Origin: Adiantum capillus-veneris | Taxonomy: Eukaryota > Streptophyta > Polypodiopsida > Polypodiales > Pteridaceae | Reading direction: 5' to 3' | DNA length: 64,000 bases | Assembly: GCA_014529385.2 (NCBI GenBank) | Contig: CM043962.1 | Coordinates: 45,575,598 to 45,639,597, forward strand | In this document: in pieces, positions 29,506 to 41,520 of the stretch | Layout: each line of letters begins with the position of its first letter | Position numbering within the stretch: the stretch's first letter is position 1 | Notes under the pieces: generated by a model | Told to the model about the DNA's origin: nothing | The model's database searches: none | What the model saw: only the letters and a program-made list of their open reading frames with translations | Made by a program: the position numbers and the translations under genes

Positions 29506-29587
29506 CCTTCAAAGGGTAGGGTAGATTGTTTTCTTGTCCACCCTTAGGGTCTATACCAATCTCCAGCCTTCCCACTTAATGTCAAGC

Positions 29588-29974
29588 TTAAGGCATTGCA
29601 CTTATGTAGTTCGTTGCGTTCCCTAAGGAATCACATACTTGTTCAAACACTTCAATGTGTTTTCTAGCATCTTCGTCCCCATTGAATTTTTGCGTGAGTT
29701 TGGCAATTTGTACTGCCTTACTTCTAGGCTCTCTATCAGATGCATGACGCATATTTTCCGCGATAGATCGACCTATGGTTTGAGCAAACGCTGCCAAGTC
29801 ACTATGTGAGGAGGCAGGGCCGGTGGAGGTACTCTTGGAATCATATGTGGGAGAGGGACGGGTACGGTCTTGGCATATGTGTGGATGATGCAGGATATGG
29901 AACATAACCGGGCATAGGTCCACTTGGATAAGGGCTAGGGAGCGGCACTCGAGGAGCATAAACAAGTGGTACAT
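29588..29974 (-). pseudogene. Gag, segment upstream of the capsid core
   Basis: The C-terminal half matches the start of the Retrotrans_gag domain (QIAKLTQKFNGDEDARKHIE). The first 60 residues look like the wrong frame, because the neighbouring frames carry better Pro/Val-rich sequence; a frameshift is likely near 29880. Confidence 0.6.
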
Positions 29975-30103
29975 TGGAGGTGTGGGGCCATGTGTGCATA
30001 AGGGGCTAGAGGCACATACGGTCGAGGCCCCATATTAGGTACTACGACACTAGGTAGTGGCACTGCGCTAACCGTAGATGTCATCGGTACATTCTCTGTA
30101 GGC

Positions 30104-31058
30104 TTATCCCTGGAGTGAGCACTGTGTTTTCCTTAATAGAGGGTTGAGCAAGTTAGGGAAGCTAAAGTTGTCGCTCGGAGGCTCAGATTGCATAGAGACC
30201 CCAGGGTGAAATGACGTAAGTGGGTCCATGGGACTCATTAGAGGAGTCTCCATTTTGTAGAGTAGGTTGTTGAGCTTGCTGTATCCAGAAATCCTCATGG
30301 GGCCGTTGAGAGTATATTTACCCTCAATTTTGCCTTTTGATTGAATAATGCCATGGATAAACACATTACAGAGCATTTTTTGTTGAACTTAGATGCTCGT
30401 GGGCACTAGAGGTGGATCGTACAATCTCTATCCATCCTACATGGTAGGCGTGGCCAGAGTGTAGATCCGTCAACACCTCAGTGTGGAGGTCGTATGTCCA
30501 ATGATCATTAATGAACAATCCTTCTAGAGTCGACGTGTTAACGGTTTCTTGTGAGGTAGAAGCAATGTTGCTCCCCGTTGTTTTACTTGTCACCAACGGT
30601 ACTCTAGAGGGAACTTCTGAAGGAGGCAGCTCAACAGGGCCTTCTTGGTAAAAAGTTGGCAGGATATCCACATGGACACTCTTTGGGGGTGTGGGGTCCA
30701 CGTGTGATGTGAAAGGAGAGTCCACTTCCCCACCCCCTTCGTGTGCTTCATTTGCATCAGGTTCCGAGCGAGTAGCTCTACCTAATGTTTCCATGAAACG
30801 GCTAAACATACTAGTACTAGGCTGTGGAGCTTCGGGAGGTGCATGGCTTTCTCTCTGAGTGTTTTGGGTAGGGTATGCTTCCATGATTTCTGAGTCGGAG
30901 GAGGAATCACTAGCGGCTATTTTAGGGTCTTGGGTGGTGCTACCTTGTGTCCCCGCTGAGGGTCTAGAGCCTATCGTGGATGGGTAATGGGTGTCTGTAT
31001 GAACAGAGGCACCCTCAATATGCTCGTGTTCTAGCACCCGCCCAGAGCGTAAGTGCAT
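30104..31058 (-). pseudogene. Gag N-terminal part, one frameshift
   Basis: Starts MHLRSGRVLEHEH, a start resembling many Tat-type Gags, and runs through a Ser/Pro/Thr-rich region to 30366; the frame then shifts at 30366-30376 and continues as IHGIIQSKGKIEGKYTLNGP to 30104. A single indel at the overlap explains the break. Low-complexity composition suggests a disordered matrix-like region. Confidence 0.65.
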
Positions 31059-31555
31059 GTGCTTTTGATACCCTAAGGTGTCAAAAAGCTGCTCTAGGAG
31101 GCCTTGTGACTTGTTTTTTGCGTGTTTTTTGTTTGTTTTTTTTGCTAGATTTTTTTAGAGCGTGTCGTGGAATGGGCCGTGTGATAGCTCGAAACGAGAG
31201 TATCGCTAGGAGGGATGCGCTGTGCTTTACAGCCCACCGTTTGGTTCTATTTTGCTCCAGAAAAGCCCGAAACAGTCTTTTCCTAGCTGGGGAACTAGAC
31301 TCCAAATAGCAAGTCCTAGTGTGCAATGAAGGAGAGGAGAGTGTAGGACTTATCCCACATTCCTCACTCCCTCCTTGTGAGTCTAGCCTATATATATAGG
31401 AGTGAGACTACCCTATATCATAAGACAGAGACAGAGCCTAGGGCTGGGCTTGGGCTTGGGATTGGGATTGGGTCAACCGATCCCGATCTCACTTTTATAC
31501 AAACCAACCCGTCCGTTTTTATAACCTCCCCCTCACTCACGTTTTTATTTTTTGA

Positions 31556-31598
<43 letters not shown>

Positions 31599-32041
31599 AT
31601 TATTTGGTACGCGTTTTGGTGCGCGTTGACCTCACCTAACTATTTACTGTCTCACCTACCTACTGACCTGCTAATCAGTGGTTCACCTAATTACTAACCT
31701 ACTTAATTAACTAACTGTGCGCCTAACTGTGCACAAACCAGAAAACACAAAAAATGCAGAAAATTGAAACTTGACAGAACTGTGCAGTGCAAACCAGAAA
31801 ATGCAGAAAACGCAGAAACGCAAGAAATGCTAACTGTGTAAGCTGAAATCTGAGCTTAATAGAACTAGCAAAACAGAGCTTAACAGAACACAGAAAACTT
31901 GAATGTAGTCAACAACATTGTGTCTTTCTCTACTGTTTTTGCATAACAACAATAATCAAACTTAAGCCGCGCCTTTCCTACATAAAAAATAGCTTCAATA
32001 CAATTTACAGGTTGCCATTGGAGCTTCACGCGCAGTAGCTC
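31059..32041 (-). other. 5' leader of the 13.5-kb element
   Basis: About 980 bp between PBS and the first Gag ATG. It contains a (TA)n tract (31558-31593) and no long frame. In contrast to the Tat-like fragments at 10.2 and 14 kb, I see no palindrome array here. Confidence 0.7.
31558..31593. repeat. (TA)n microsatellite
   Basis: About 18 TA dinucleotides in the leader of the 13.5-kb element. Confidence 0.9.
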
Positions 32042-32060
32042 CCCGACAGCGACGCCAAAA
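32042..32060 (-). other. Primer-binding site, Tat/Athila type
   Basis: The minus strand reads TTTTTGGCGTCGCTGTCGGG directly inside the 5' LTR, close to the plant consensus TGGCGCCGTTGTCGGGG. Confidence 0.85.
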
Positions 32061-32061
32061 A

Positions 32062-32610
32062 TGTCAAGGCTAGGGACTTGCTACACGCCGTGTGCGAGCC
32101 ACAAAGGCTCCTAGCACACAGTCATACAACAGACAAGCTCACAAGGAAGAATGGTGTGTCACTCACCTTCCTGCGTAGTTGCGAATGAAGGATTCCTGCG
32201 CCGCGAAGAAGAGGGAGACGCCGCTACGCCGCGCTCAACCGCCTCGCCGCCGTCATGCTGCCGCAACGCTCGATCACACACACACACTCTCACACTCTCT
32301 CTCACACGTACACACACACACACACAAGGAGATGGTGAAGGAGAAGGTGGAGATGGAGCAAGAGCGGCTTCTATTGCACAATGAGAGAATGAGTAAAAAT
32401 TAGGTTTAGTGGCTTTTATATGAGCTCACCCCATTCACACTTGGGCGCCCATACTTAGCCAACTAACTCCTTGAATATTCCAGTTAGAGTGCGCCTGTCA
32501 TCCGCGATCACCCTTAACCTGTTCCTATTGGTCCGACAAGCCCGGTACCTGACTCTAAATAATACAACGTTTATAGATCATAGGGTGTCCGTGTGCCGTG
32601 AGGGTTAACA
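32062..32610 (-). repeat. 5' LTR of the 13.5-kb element
   Basis: Same length as 19135-19683, with about nine base differences by eye. Followed by the target copy AGTGG at 32611. Confidence 0.95.
32411..32421 (-). promoter_or_regulatory. TATA box of the 5' LTR
   Basis: The minus strand reads TCATATAAAAGCC. It is conserved in all four LTR copies of the family in this window. Confidence 0.65.
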
Positions 32611-33240
32611 AGTGGGATCTTGAATTACATTGCAGGGACTTGGATATTAAGGGATCTTCCCAATCTTGGGAAGACATCAAAGCTGCAATAATGGGACGTT
32701 ATTTACCACGTGCCTATAAAACCTTGAAGATGAATGAATTCTTTTCACTTCGGCAGTTGACTTCATCTATCGAAGAATATTATGCAAAGTTTGTCACTCT
32801 TCGGAGATATGCTCCTAAGATGACCTTGGAACAATAGGTGGCGAGGTTCTACCAAGGGCTAATCGACCCTTTGAATACGCGGTTGGAAGCTCTCATGCTG
32901 AAAACACTATAGGATGCCTTGTTGAAGGCCAAACCTCTAGCTCTTCAAGTACAAAAGGTTAATCAGAACAGGAGGAATCATTGGGCAAAGAGGGCAAGGA
33001 CAACTGCTTGGAATAACAGACCAGCCAACCAAGCATATGACCAGCGTCCTATTGTGGCTACCACCACAACAATGGAGTTCCTAGATGTTCGATGCTATGG
33101 TTGCAGCGAGTTTGGACATTACAGATCCAAGTGCCCCACGAACACTTAGGCAACCAGCGTGAATGCCATACCCTTGAATGCCCATGGGCGTGGCCAATCT
33201 AATGGAAGAGGAGGACGTGGAAGGATGAACAGAGGGTGAG
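32611..33240 (+). pseudogene. Chromovirus gag, C-terminal part (capsid end and nucleocapsid)
   Basis: From RDLDIKGSSQSWEDIKAA onward it aligns residue by residue with the gag at 48431-49249. It has the Retrotrans_gag core (YLPRAYKTLKMNEFFSLRQL) and one zinc knuckle, CYGCSEFGHYRSKC. Against that copy, two stops here are CAG-to-TAG changes (32836 and 32910) and a third (33147) is also Gln in the relative. A TGA at 33237-33239 is shared with the relative. The N-terminal half is missing: upstream sequence (18465-19134) is unrelated. Confidence 0.85.
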
Positions 33241-33848
33241 GGCGTGGAGCTACCGCCAGAGTGAATTCCACAGTGGTACAACCAACTGTGGGTGATGAAG
33301 CAGTGGAGAGAGAAACCTTGCATGCTGCAATTGACAACCCCGATGGTTGCGAGCAATACGCAGTCATTCATACGCCAGGATCTCTCAGAGGTGAACAAGT
33401 TAACTTCTTTATAGATTGTGGTAGTACTCTTTCATTTCTTTCACCCAGATGCATGAGGAAGCTAAAGCTAGATAAGTATCCAACAAGCAAGCTAGTTGTA
33501 GAGTTAGCAAACGGCAAGGAAGTAGTATCTCAACATTCTGCAGAAAAAATCAACTTTGATTTATGGGGACACCCAACTTCTACCCAATTTCGAACCCTAC
33601 CCTTAGGATTCTTTGATGGGATATTAGGGATGGACTGGCTAAAGCCAAATAAGGCTCATATCCATTGTGCACAAGGGAACTTTACCTTTACAGATAACTT
33701 GGGTAATGAAGCCTTAATCCAGGGGGAAAATGGGAGACCTAGGGCTACTCTAGTTAAGGCCAACAGGCTCTTGAAGGGACTGAGAAAGGGGCAACAAATT
33801 TATGTGGTAAAGCTCAATAAGGTGGACCAATCAGATACCTCACTTTGA
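33240..33848 (+). CDS. Chromovirus protease (retropepsin)
   Basis: In the same frame as gag, directly after the TGA. The core reads EQVNFFIDCGSTLSFLSP (catalytic Asp kept, D-C-G instead of D-S-G), then FDGILGMDWL, the hydrophobic end of the fold. It cleaves Gag-Pol. A TGA ends the frame at 33848; RT continues nearby in a broken frame. Confidence 0.8.
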   Translation, partial: GRGATARVNSTVVQPTVGDEAVERETLHAAIDNPDGCEQYAVIHTPGSLRGEQVNFFIDCGSTLSFLSPRCMRKLKLDKYPTSKLVVELANGKEVVSQHSAEKINFDLWGHPTSTQFRTLPLGFFDGILGMDWLKPNKAHIHCAQGNFTFTDNLGNEALIQGENGRPRATLVKANRLLKGLRKGQQIYVVKLNKVDQSDTSL

Positions 33849-34645
33849 CCAAACTAGTTGAGGGAGTATGATGATGTATTCCCTGAAGACCTTACGAATC
33901 TTCCGCCACATAGAGAGGTAGATCATGAGATTGAGACTATCCCTGGATGTGAACCTATCTCAAAAAGACCTTATAAAATGTCACTTCCAGAGGCCATCGA
34001 ACTCAATGAACAACTTAGGCAACTCATTGAGCAAGGATTCATTCGACCCAGTACTTCTCCTTGGGGTGCACCGGTTCTTTTTCAGAAGAGAAGGATGGAA
34101 CCTTAAGGCTATACATAGATTACCGTGCACTGAACCAGGTAATTTTCAAGAACAAGTATCCAATTCCAAGGATTGACGAAGTCTTGGACAGACTCCACGG
34201 TGCTAAAATGTTTACAAAGATTGATCTAAGGTTAGGATATTACCAAATCAGGATCAAGGAATCAGATATTCCAAAGACGGCTTTCAACACTAGGTATGGG
34301 CACTACGAATTCACAGTAATGTCTTTTGGTCTAACAAATGCTCCTGCAAGCTTCAATCGACTTATGCAGGATATTTTCAGACCTTACCTGGATGATTTTG
34401 TCTTGGTTTTCTTTGACGACATTCTGATCTATTCTAAGAACGAGGCAGATAACGAAGAACATGTTTGCAAAGTACTTGATCTTCTTCGGAAACACCAACT
34501 TTACGCTAAAGAGAGCAAGTGCACCTTTTGCTCACCAAAGGTCAATTATCTTGGATTTGTCATATCGGTCGAAGGGATTTCAGTGGACCCAGACAAAGTC
34601 AAGGATATCGTTAATTGGCCTCAACCATCCACCGCAGTGAAGTAA
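33849..34645 (+). pseudogene. Chromovirus reverse transcriptase, one frameshift
   Basis: It starts REYDDVFPEDL and PPHREVDHEIETIPG, typical of the region before RT. There is a frameshift near 34080 in the VPVLFVKKKDG-equivalent block. The rest is well kept: [37 protein letters not shown] and active site [10 protein letters not shown] second small deletion near 34637 shifts the frame into RNase H. Confidence 0.85.
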
Positions 34646-35274
34646 GAGGATTCCTTGGGATAACGGGATGGTACAAGATTTTTGTCAAGGATTATGCACG
34701 TATTGCTGCACCTTTGACGGAACTCCTGAAGAAAGGAATGAGGATCGAATGGAAGACCGAGCACGAGTCTAGCTTTGCTAAGCTAAAAGAATTCTTGGTC
34801 TTAGCTCCTATTTTAAAGCTCCCAGATTTTAGTAAGGAATTTGAAGTAGCGACCGATGCTAGCAAATTTGCTCTAGGCGGAGTTCTTACTCAAGAAGGAA
34901 GACCGGTGGCGTATACTTCGCGAAAGCTGAGGGATTATGAGAAGAATTATCCTACTCATGATCTGGAACTTTTAGCGGTTATACATGCGCTGAAGTTATG
35001 GAGACATTATCTTCTCGGACGCAAGTTTCAGCTGGTTATAGACCACAAGAGCTTAAAATGGATTTTTACTCAACCTATTCTCAGCATGCGACAACGACGA
35101 TGGATAGAGCTATTACAGGAATATGACCTTGACATAAAGTATAGACCAGGGAAGGAAAATACAGTTGCAGATGGCCTTAGCCGAAAATCCTTTCTCGGAG
35201 TTATTTCTATTTCAAATAACCCTATCTGGGATAGAATTAGAGAAGTATCTTTGGTAGATCCAGAGTACCAATGA
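34615..35274 (+). CDS. Chromovirus RNase H region
   Basis: Covers the RT thumb/connection ([20 protein letters not shown]) and RNase [44 protein letters not shown] and [10 protein letters not shown]. Catalytic Asp/Glu residues are kept. The frame stops at 35272; integrase continues after that stop in the same direction. Confidence 0.85.
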   Translation: MASTIHRSEVRGFLGITGWYKIFVKDYARIAAPLTELLKKGMRIEWKTEHESSFAKLKEFLVLAPILKLPDFSKEFEVATDASKFALGGVLTQEGRPVAYTSRKLRDYEKNYPTHDLELLAVIHALKLWRHYLLGRKFQLVIDHKSLKWIFTQPILSMRQRRWIELLQEYDLDIKYRPGKENTVADGLSRKSFLGVISISNNPIWDRIREVSLVDPEYQ

Positions 35275-36652
35275 ATAGTATCACTAGTTCAGCAGAATAA
35301 GATGTCTGAAGCTAAAGATTACTCTCTTATGGGAGGATGTCTTTACTACAGACATAGACTCTATGTACCCAGAGAACCAGCTCTAAAGAATGCTATTCTG
35401 TATGAAGCACACGATAGCCCTACATCTGGACATCCAGACTATGCTAAAACTCTTCATGCTGTCAGGAGGAGTTATTTTTGGTATGGAATGAAAGGGGACA
35501 TACTTTGCTATGTGAGGCAATGTCTTTCTTGTCAGTGGATAAAAGTTGAAAGGATCAAGTTACCAGGGCAACTTCAACCCTTGACATACCCCATATGAAA
35601 TGGGAATACATCAGTATGGACTTCGTTACAGGATTACCTTCTACAGGAGGTTATGATTCTGTTTTCGTGGTTGTTGATATGCTCACAAAAGTGGCTCATC
35701 TAATACCCGTAAAGACAACCTTTACTACTTCAGATATTAGCCGGGTATTTATCAAGGAGATTTTTAGGTTACATGGTCTACCCAAGTGTATCGTCAGTGA
35801 TAGAGATGCCAAGTTTACATCGAAATTTTGGACTTCTCTTTTCCAATCTAGTGGGTCACAATTAGTCTTCAGTACAACGTAGCATCGACAGACAGATGGG
35901 AAAACTGAAAGGGTTAATCAAGTCATTGAGGACATTCTTAGAGCCTATTGTTCGCAAGAATATAGAAGTGGTTACAATATCTACCTTTGGTGGAGTATGC
36001 TTATAATTCTTCCGAACACAGAAGCATTGGAATGTCACCCTTCAAAGCTCTTTATGGACATGACTGTTTAGCACCACTAAACTTCTCAGATCCAACCATC
36101 AGGGTAGAAGCCTCTAGGAAGATGTTAGAAGATATGTAAGCTCAGACTAGAGCTATTCGCCAAGACATTTAGGCCGCTCAGGATAGACAGAAGCACTATG
36201 CAGATAAGAACCGTTCGGAAAGAACTTTCAAAGAAGGGGATAAGGTTTTTTTGCGAGTCCGACCGAAGAAAAGCAACTTATCACTAGGCAGATATAAGAA
36301 GCTAAGCCCAAGGTATTGTGGACCATTCGAGATCGTTAAGGTTGTGAGTGACCAGGCCTACAAGCTAAAGTTACCTACAAACTTAAAGGTTCATGGTGTA
36401 TTCCACCTCAGCTTACTTAAACCCTATATTCCTAACCCTGATCAATTCTTGGACTCAGATCAGATAGTCATGCCAGCACAAGGAGTTCTCGAGCTCCAAC
36501 CTGACTATGTACTTGAAACAAGGGAAAGGAAGTTATGCAACAAAACTATCACGGAGCATCTAGTAAAGTGGAAGGATTACCCTGAAGAAGATGCCACTTG
36601 GGAGGATGAATCAACGCTCATAAAAGATTACCCAAACACATTCTTGAGATGA
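35275..36652 (+). pseudogene. Chromovirus integrase with chromodomain, broken
   Basis: HHCC domain: YEAHDSPTSGHPDYAK ... CLSCQWIK. Core: MDFVTGLPSTGG, IVSDRDAKFTSKFW, and a damaged HRQTDGKTERVNQVIEDIL with the catalytic Glu. C-terminal domain: KKSNLSLGRYKKLSPRYCGP. Chromodomain: ITEHLVKWKDYPEEDATWED. At least four lesions break it (35272, 35596, 35880 and several in 35940-36170). The chromodomain confirms the chromovirus assignment. Confidence 0.85.
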
Positions 36653-36670
36653 GGACATCTCAAATTTTTC

Positions 36671-36683
36671 ACGTTGGGGAGGT
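36671..36683 (+). other. Chromovirus polypurine tract
   Basis: ACGTTGGGGAGGT directly before the 3' LTR. The related elements have the same tract on the minus strand at 48119-48132 and 63277-63289. Confidence 0.8.
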
Positions 36684-37199
36684 TGTAAGGTCTTTGACCC
36701 CGATCAAAAAGAGCACCATTGTACCTTGAAATGAACATAATGAAAACAATTACTATTTTTAGCAGTTTTCCGAATTCTATCAGTGCCATGATGTTTAGAA
36801 TGTTTTAAAGCTTCAAAATGTGAATTAAAATAATTTTTATAAAAAAATTTCAAAAATAGTAAGTTTTTGGTCACCCGACCCGTCCAGTTTTGACCGTCTC
36901 GAAAAACTGCACCCGTACCCCGAATTTGAAAAAAATGCATTTTCGGACCCTGGGGGGGAGGGGGGGCTGCTAAATATGGCAGGTACTCGGACCAGTACGC
37001 CTTAGTTATAGCTTAGTATAGCAATTTACGGCATAAAATTCCGACTCCTATGGGCCATTTTAGCCTAAAACCAATTTTTCCTAAAGTTGTGTGGGGAGGC
37101 ACCGAGGCTGTGTGGGAATAGGTTCTAGGCCACTCTGAGCCAGCTTTAGCAGCTAGGGGGCGCCCTCTTGCCTTGTGGGAGTTGTAGGAGAGTTTCCAT
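36684..37199 (+). repeat. 3' LTR of the chromovirus, truncated
   Basis: It follows the 5' LTR (15559-16075) nearly base for base, then stops in GAGAGTTTCCAT at 37199. About 2.3 kb is missing, including the TATA box and the short exon. Unrelated sequence follows, so a deletion or rearrangement ends here. Confidence 0.9.
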
Positions 37200-37669
37200 T
37201 ACTGCAGATGCCACCAAGCCCTCCTACCATGCAACCAAAACTAGTTCTGCATCACCTGCTGGTGTGGCCAAGAATGGTAGTCGATCCACAAACTCTCAAC
37301 CTTAAATTAAATGCATGCATGCTTCTGCCACGAAGATGATGCAGAATTTCATCAATACTACCTGCACAACGTCTGCAGCCTAATCTACTTCTGCTCTTGC
37401 AAAGTCTTCGCATGCTATCCACACTGCTGCTAAAACGGTAGAACGAGCCCTTGCTGACGCCAATGCTGCTACAACACTTGATGCGGCCAGTTTCTCATAT
37501 GCTGCCTGTCCAGCCTTCTATTCTTCAGCCATCACAACAACCAAAGCTGGAGCCAGCCTTGCCGCCGGTACTGCCATATACAACCTTGATGAAGCCATCG
37601 ATGCCGCCACTTCCAATGATGGCGATGCCAATTATGAAGTTAAAGTTTTCCCTCCACCTTATACTGTAA
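37200..37669 (+). pseudogene. Ala-rich decayed coding stretch, unknown
   Basis: Translating from 37200 gives an Ala/Thr/Ser-rich protein-like sequence with two stops, then an open stretch of about 95 codons (KTVERALADANAATTLDAAS, then KAGASLAAGTAIYNLDEAID). Codon usage is biased to Ala GCC/GCT. It ends at ACTGTAAGC, which could be a splice donor. I do not recognise the protein. It could be a captured host exon or a low-complexity artefact. Confidence 0.3.
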
Positions 37670-37850
37670 GCTATCAAAACTAGTCCGTGCCGACGCGGAC
37701 TGGTTCTAGCAGTGTTCGCTCAAGCCAAAAAAATTTGCCGCAATTGCAGTGCCCCTCTTGCCACCACGTGTTGTCTCCGCCTTAACCTTGTGTGTAAGCT
37801 ATCAAAACCAGTCCGCGCCGATGCGGACTGGTTCCTGCAGTGTTCGCAAG
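37666..37850. repeat. Direct repeat carrying a GC-rich hairpin, two copies 128 bp apart
   Basis: GTAAGCTATCAAAAC begins at 37666 and 37794. Each copy contains a hairpin: at 37806-37833 the 11-bp arms AACCAGTCCGC/GCGGACTGGTT are perfect with a 6-base loop; at 37678-37705 there are two mismatches. A diverged third copy lies near 38907-38945. Confidence 0.8.
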
Positions 37851-38417
37851 CAGAACTAATGCATGAGGTTTTTAGATTTTTTGAAAAATCAAATCTTGAA
37901 GCTACCTAATATCTAGTAGCGTCGCTCACACAATGTCCTCGTGGATTGTGTCAACATTAGTAGCGGCAACATCAAGGAATCAAAATGGGTGGATACAATT
38001 GCTTGATCCGACCTGACTAGGTCTACCCACTTTTTGCAGCTATAGGAGCAGCCCTTGGACTTTGCGGTTTTGTGATGGCTCGTAATCTCCTTGCAAATCT
38101 AGATGTCAAAATTATTAAGGTTGACCGAGTAGCTAGCTATCTTGAGAACTTTAAATAAGGAGAACATTATCATCAACATATCTTGCGCAAGATGGTGGAA
38201 TATAGCCCTCCACATATATTTGTTGGTGTCAACAAAAACTTCAGTACTCCCAAATGAATAGATCCTGGTTTGCGAAGGACTTGTTCTGACATTGCAAATA
38301 GGAAATTGCAGAAACTCAAGCGATTTAAGCGTTGGATTTTCAAAAGCTTAAGCAATTTCAATAGAGTCAATATTGTGTGGGTTATTAACAAGTCAATAAA
38401 ATATGGTTCTTGAGTCT
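37851..38417. other. Unassigned stretch
   Basis: No coding or repeat signal that I can name. Short frames on both strands. Confidence 0.4.
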
Positions 38418-38519
<102 letters not shown>

Positions 38520-38632
38520 CCCAGGTTACAGCCTGTCATGGTTTTCTTCAATAATAACCTGTAGAGAGAAAAAGAGTGTTGCAATAATGTGCATCATTGC
38601 ACAGAGACAGAGCGCCCTTCCATGGAGCCTAC

Positions 38633-38740
<108 letters not shown>

Positions 38741-39013
38741 CCTAACCTTCACCACACACTTGTCACATGTGCATGTGCCACCATCTAGCGGTCAACGTGA
38801 CCATCCAACTGGAGTTTGACCATTTTACATAAACAACATCAGGAGAATCTCTGTTGATTCTCCTCTTCTTTTTATTTTAAAAAATTGTACCACATACTCC
38901 AAAATAGTCTTCGTCAGCGCAGACGCATTCTAGCTAGCGATGGTGAGTGCTATTTTAGAGGGTTGCAAAGGCCGTCACTCTATTTTGGGCTATTGCTATT
39001 GATGACAACTCCA

Positions 39014-40700
39014 ATTGGTATTAGAGCCCCTTTGATTTAACTGCCTAGATGGCACCTCAGACATCCGCCTTAGATGGCAGTGGGGTGAAGTTGCTTTTGC
39101 AGAGCTTGGCCAGGATGAGAGCTGCCTCACTTGTAGAGAGCACGAATATTTTATTGGCTATATATATGCATACGAAGCAAGATGTGATTAGCAATGCTGA
39201 TAAGTGTTGGTGAAAGGGGCCAATCATGTAGTGGTAGATTTTCAACACATGTAGCAATTGATTTTGATAGGAGTAGCTCATTGATGGCCTAGGGAGAATT
39301 ACATATGTTGGTTGGTTTGCTCATAGCAGACAAGCTATTTAGCCTTATACACGTGCAAAGAGGAAGTGAGCACCATCCTTCTCGTTCGCTTACAACGCAA
39401 AACTGATGGGGAGGAGTAGAAAGATTGTGTTGTTTAAGTGGGGCATGAAAGGACCACTCTATTGCTTGTTGAGGTGATTTCAACTAGAATATGTGCAGGC
39501 TATACATGACTCTAGATAAACTTTAACAAAAGCACAAATAATTGAAAGGCCCAAAATATCGAGATAAATTGTACACAATGATAAAGCGACTATAAATTAA
39601 CACTCATCATCCACGTTAAATCAGAGCGACTAAAATACCACTTGGGGTTGTAATCAGAAATATAGTGGTACTTAGTCTAAGTTTAGATGAAGAAATTAGG
39701 TTCACAAAGGGTGGGCGTAGGTGCATAGAACGGTCTAACCCAAAATTTCCTATTAGTTGTTTTGTCTGCTACATCTTCACTTTCTAATTGCTTGTACTTC
39801 CCGCATAAATGCAAGATGGAAGAAGATGTCTCCTTTGCGGATAGGTTGCATGCTGCTCCAGTTTGTGAGCATGTTGAGCCAGTTGTGCAGATAGTTGTGC
39901 AACAGGACATGTCGTTCGTGGATATGGATGGCTTGAGTGCTGAGGATGTAGCCGTGATTCAGTCATTCATGGATTTGCTTAGGCTAGAGACTCATATGTG
40001 TAAGCTGGAGCTAGGCACTGCTCTTGCCACACAAAGTTTAGGACAGACAAATGCTCTTGGTGCACACATGTGACATGCGATGGACACAAGGATGGATTCC
40101 ATGGATTGGAGTTCGGTTGTCACGGTGATTTCCATGAGTGGAGTTTTGAGCTAGATTTGATTGAGATGGTCAGATTGGCACAGATTGCATCAGCATTTGG
40201 GAGTCTCATGTATGAGATAGTGATCTTGAGACCTGAGATTGCATTTGTGGTAGGTGCATTTATAGTGGGAGCAGTCAATCGTGCAGGATGATGTTGGTCT
40301 TGAGCGTAGGGGCACTTTGCAGTGTATGGTGAGATACCTGCCGGATGTGTGCGGATTTGGTGAGGAGTATGTGGTTGATTGCTCTATACTTTCTCTACAA
40401 TTAGAGCGGGATGCACACAGATTTAGTGAGCCATTGGGCATTGGATGAGGTCATACTTGTGATGGCCTTGTACAGGTTTTGTATGGTTTTCTTTTCTCTC
40501 TCATGACCACATTGGCCTTTACGTGAGAGGTTGTTGGGCTAAAGCCCCATGTGGCTGGTTAGACCATACGCTCGCCCACTATACTTATTCATTATGTACA
40601 TAATACAATAAGGGGGCTAACATGTTGATAGTGAGTATTAGCCCTTGCAAACACAAGTCTCCTCTTCTCCATTGTTGCACACACTCACACACACTCCCAC
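39014..40700 (+). mobile_element. Degraded Ty1/copia remnant
   Basis: A PBS-like TTGGTATTAGAGCC lies at 39015-39028, followed by an ATG at 39049 with a gag-start-like frame (MAPQTSALDGSGVKLL). Most of the body is deleted or unrecognisable. Near 40175-40260 ASAFGSLMYEIVILRPEIAF matches the copia RT-end motif (compare SAVGSLMYAMVAMHPDLAHA in 7108-9384). A PPT (GTGAGAGG) and a TGTTGGGCTAAAGCCCC LTR start are at 40524-40548. The LTR start resembles that at 9440, so the two are related families. Confidence 0.6.
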
Positions 40701-40735
40701 TTGTGCACTTCAAATGTCAAATATGGAAGGATTGG
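40532..40735 (+). repeat. Copia 3' LTR fragment
   Basis: Starts TGTTGGGCTAAAG after a PPT. Includes ACACACTCACACACACTCCC. The end is not defined. Confidence 0.5.
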
Positions 40736-40931
40736 GCCAAAGATAATTTTTAGGCCAACTTACAACGGTATAGAATTGCAAAATCAAGGGCAATTAACAA
40801 CCAGGTATCCAAATGATGAACCATATGATCCACATGTGGTTGAAAGGAGAAATGTAACCAACTAAGGTAAGTATGCAAATTGCACTCGGGGTAAGTCAAA
40901 CACATATAGGCAAAATGGGAAAATTAGACCT

Positions 40932-41520
<589 letters not shown>

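Larger units (their letters stand above)
19135..32610 (-). mobile_element. Nearly complete 13.5-kb Tat/Athila-like Ty3/gypsy element
   Basis: It has identical-length LTRs (19135-19683 and 32062-32610, 549 bp each, about 9 mismatches by eye), perfect 5-bp target copies AGTGG (19130-19134 and 32611-32615), a Tat/Athila-type PBS and a PPT. In minus orientation: leader, gag in several frames, a protein with four zinc knuckles, protease, acidic linker, RT/RNase H, integrase without chromodomain, a C-terminal extension with a second retropepsin, an internal PPT, a small acidic ORF and a 1.37-kb 3' UTR. Lesions are few (three in-frame stops in pol, about four frameshifts). High LTR identity and few lesions make it the youngest or one of the youngest insertions here. 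Confidence 0.92.
15559..37199 (+). mobile_element. Long-LTR chromovirus (Ty3/gypsy), interrupted and 3'-truncated
   Basis: The order is 5' LTR (15559-18378), PBS, an unfamiliar ORF (18465-18995), gag from its middle onward, protease, RT, RNase H, integrase with chromodomain, PPT and a 3' LTR that stops after 516 bp at 37199. A 13.5-kb element sits in it at 19135-32610. Excluding that insert and the lost LTR part, it would be about 10.5 kb. The two LTR starts agree (TGTAAGGTCT.TGACCCCGAT). The pol has several frameshifts and stops. The 5 bp before the element are ACAGG; the matching right-hand copy is lost. Confidence 0.85.

Noticed and set aside
37806-37833. tRNA or other structured RNA gene at the GC-rich hairpin
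   Set aside because: A single stem-loop with no cloverleaf, no promoter boxes; better described as a repeat.
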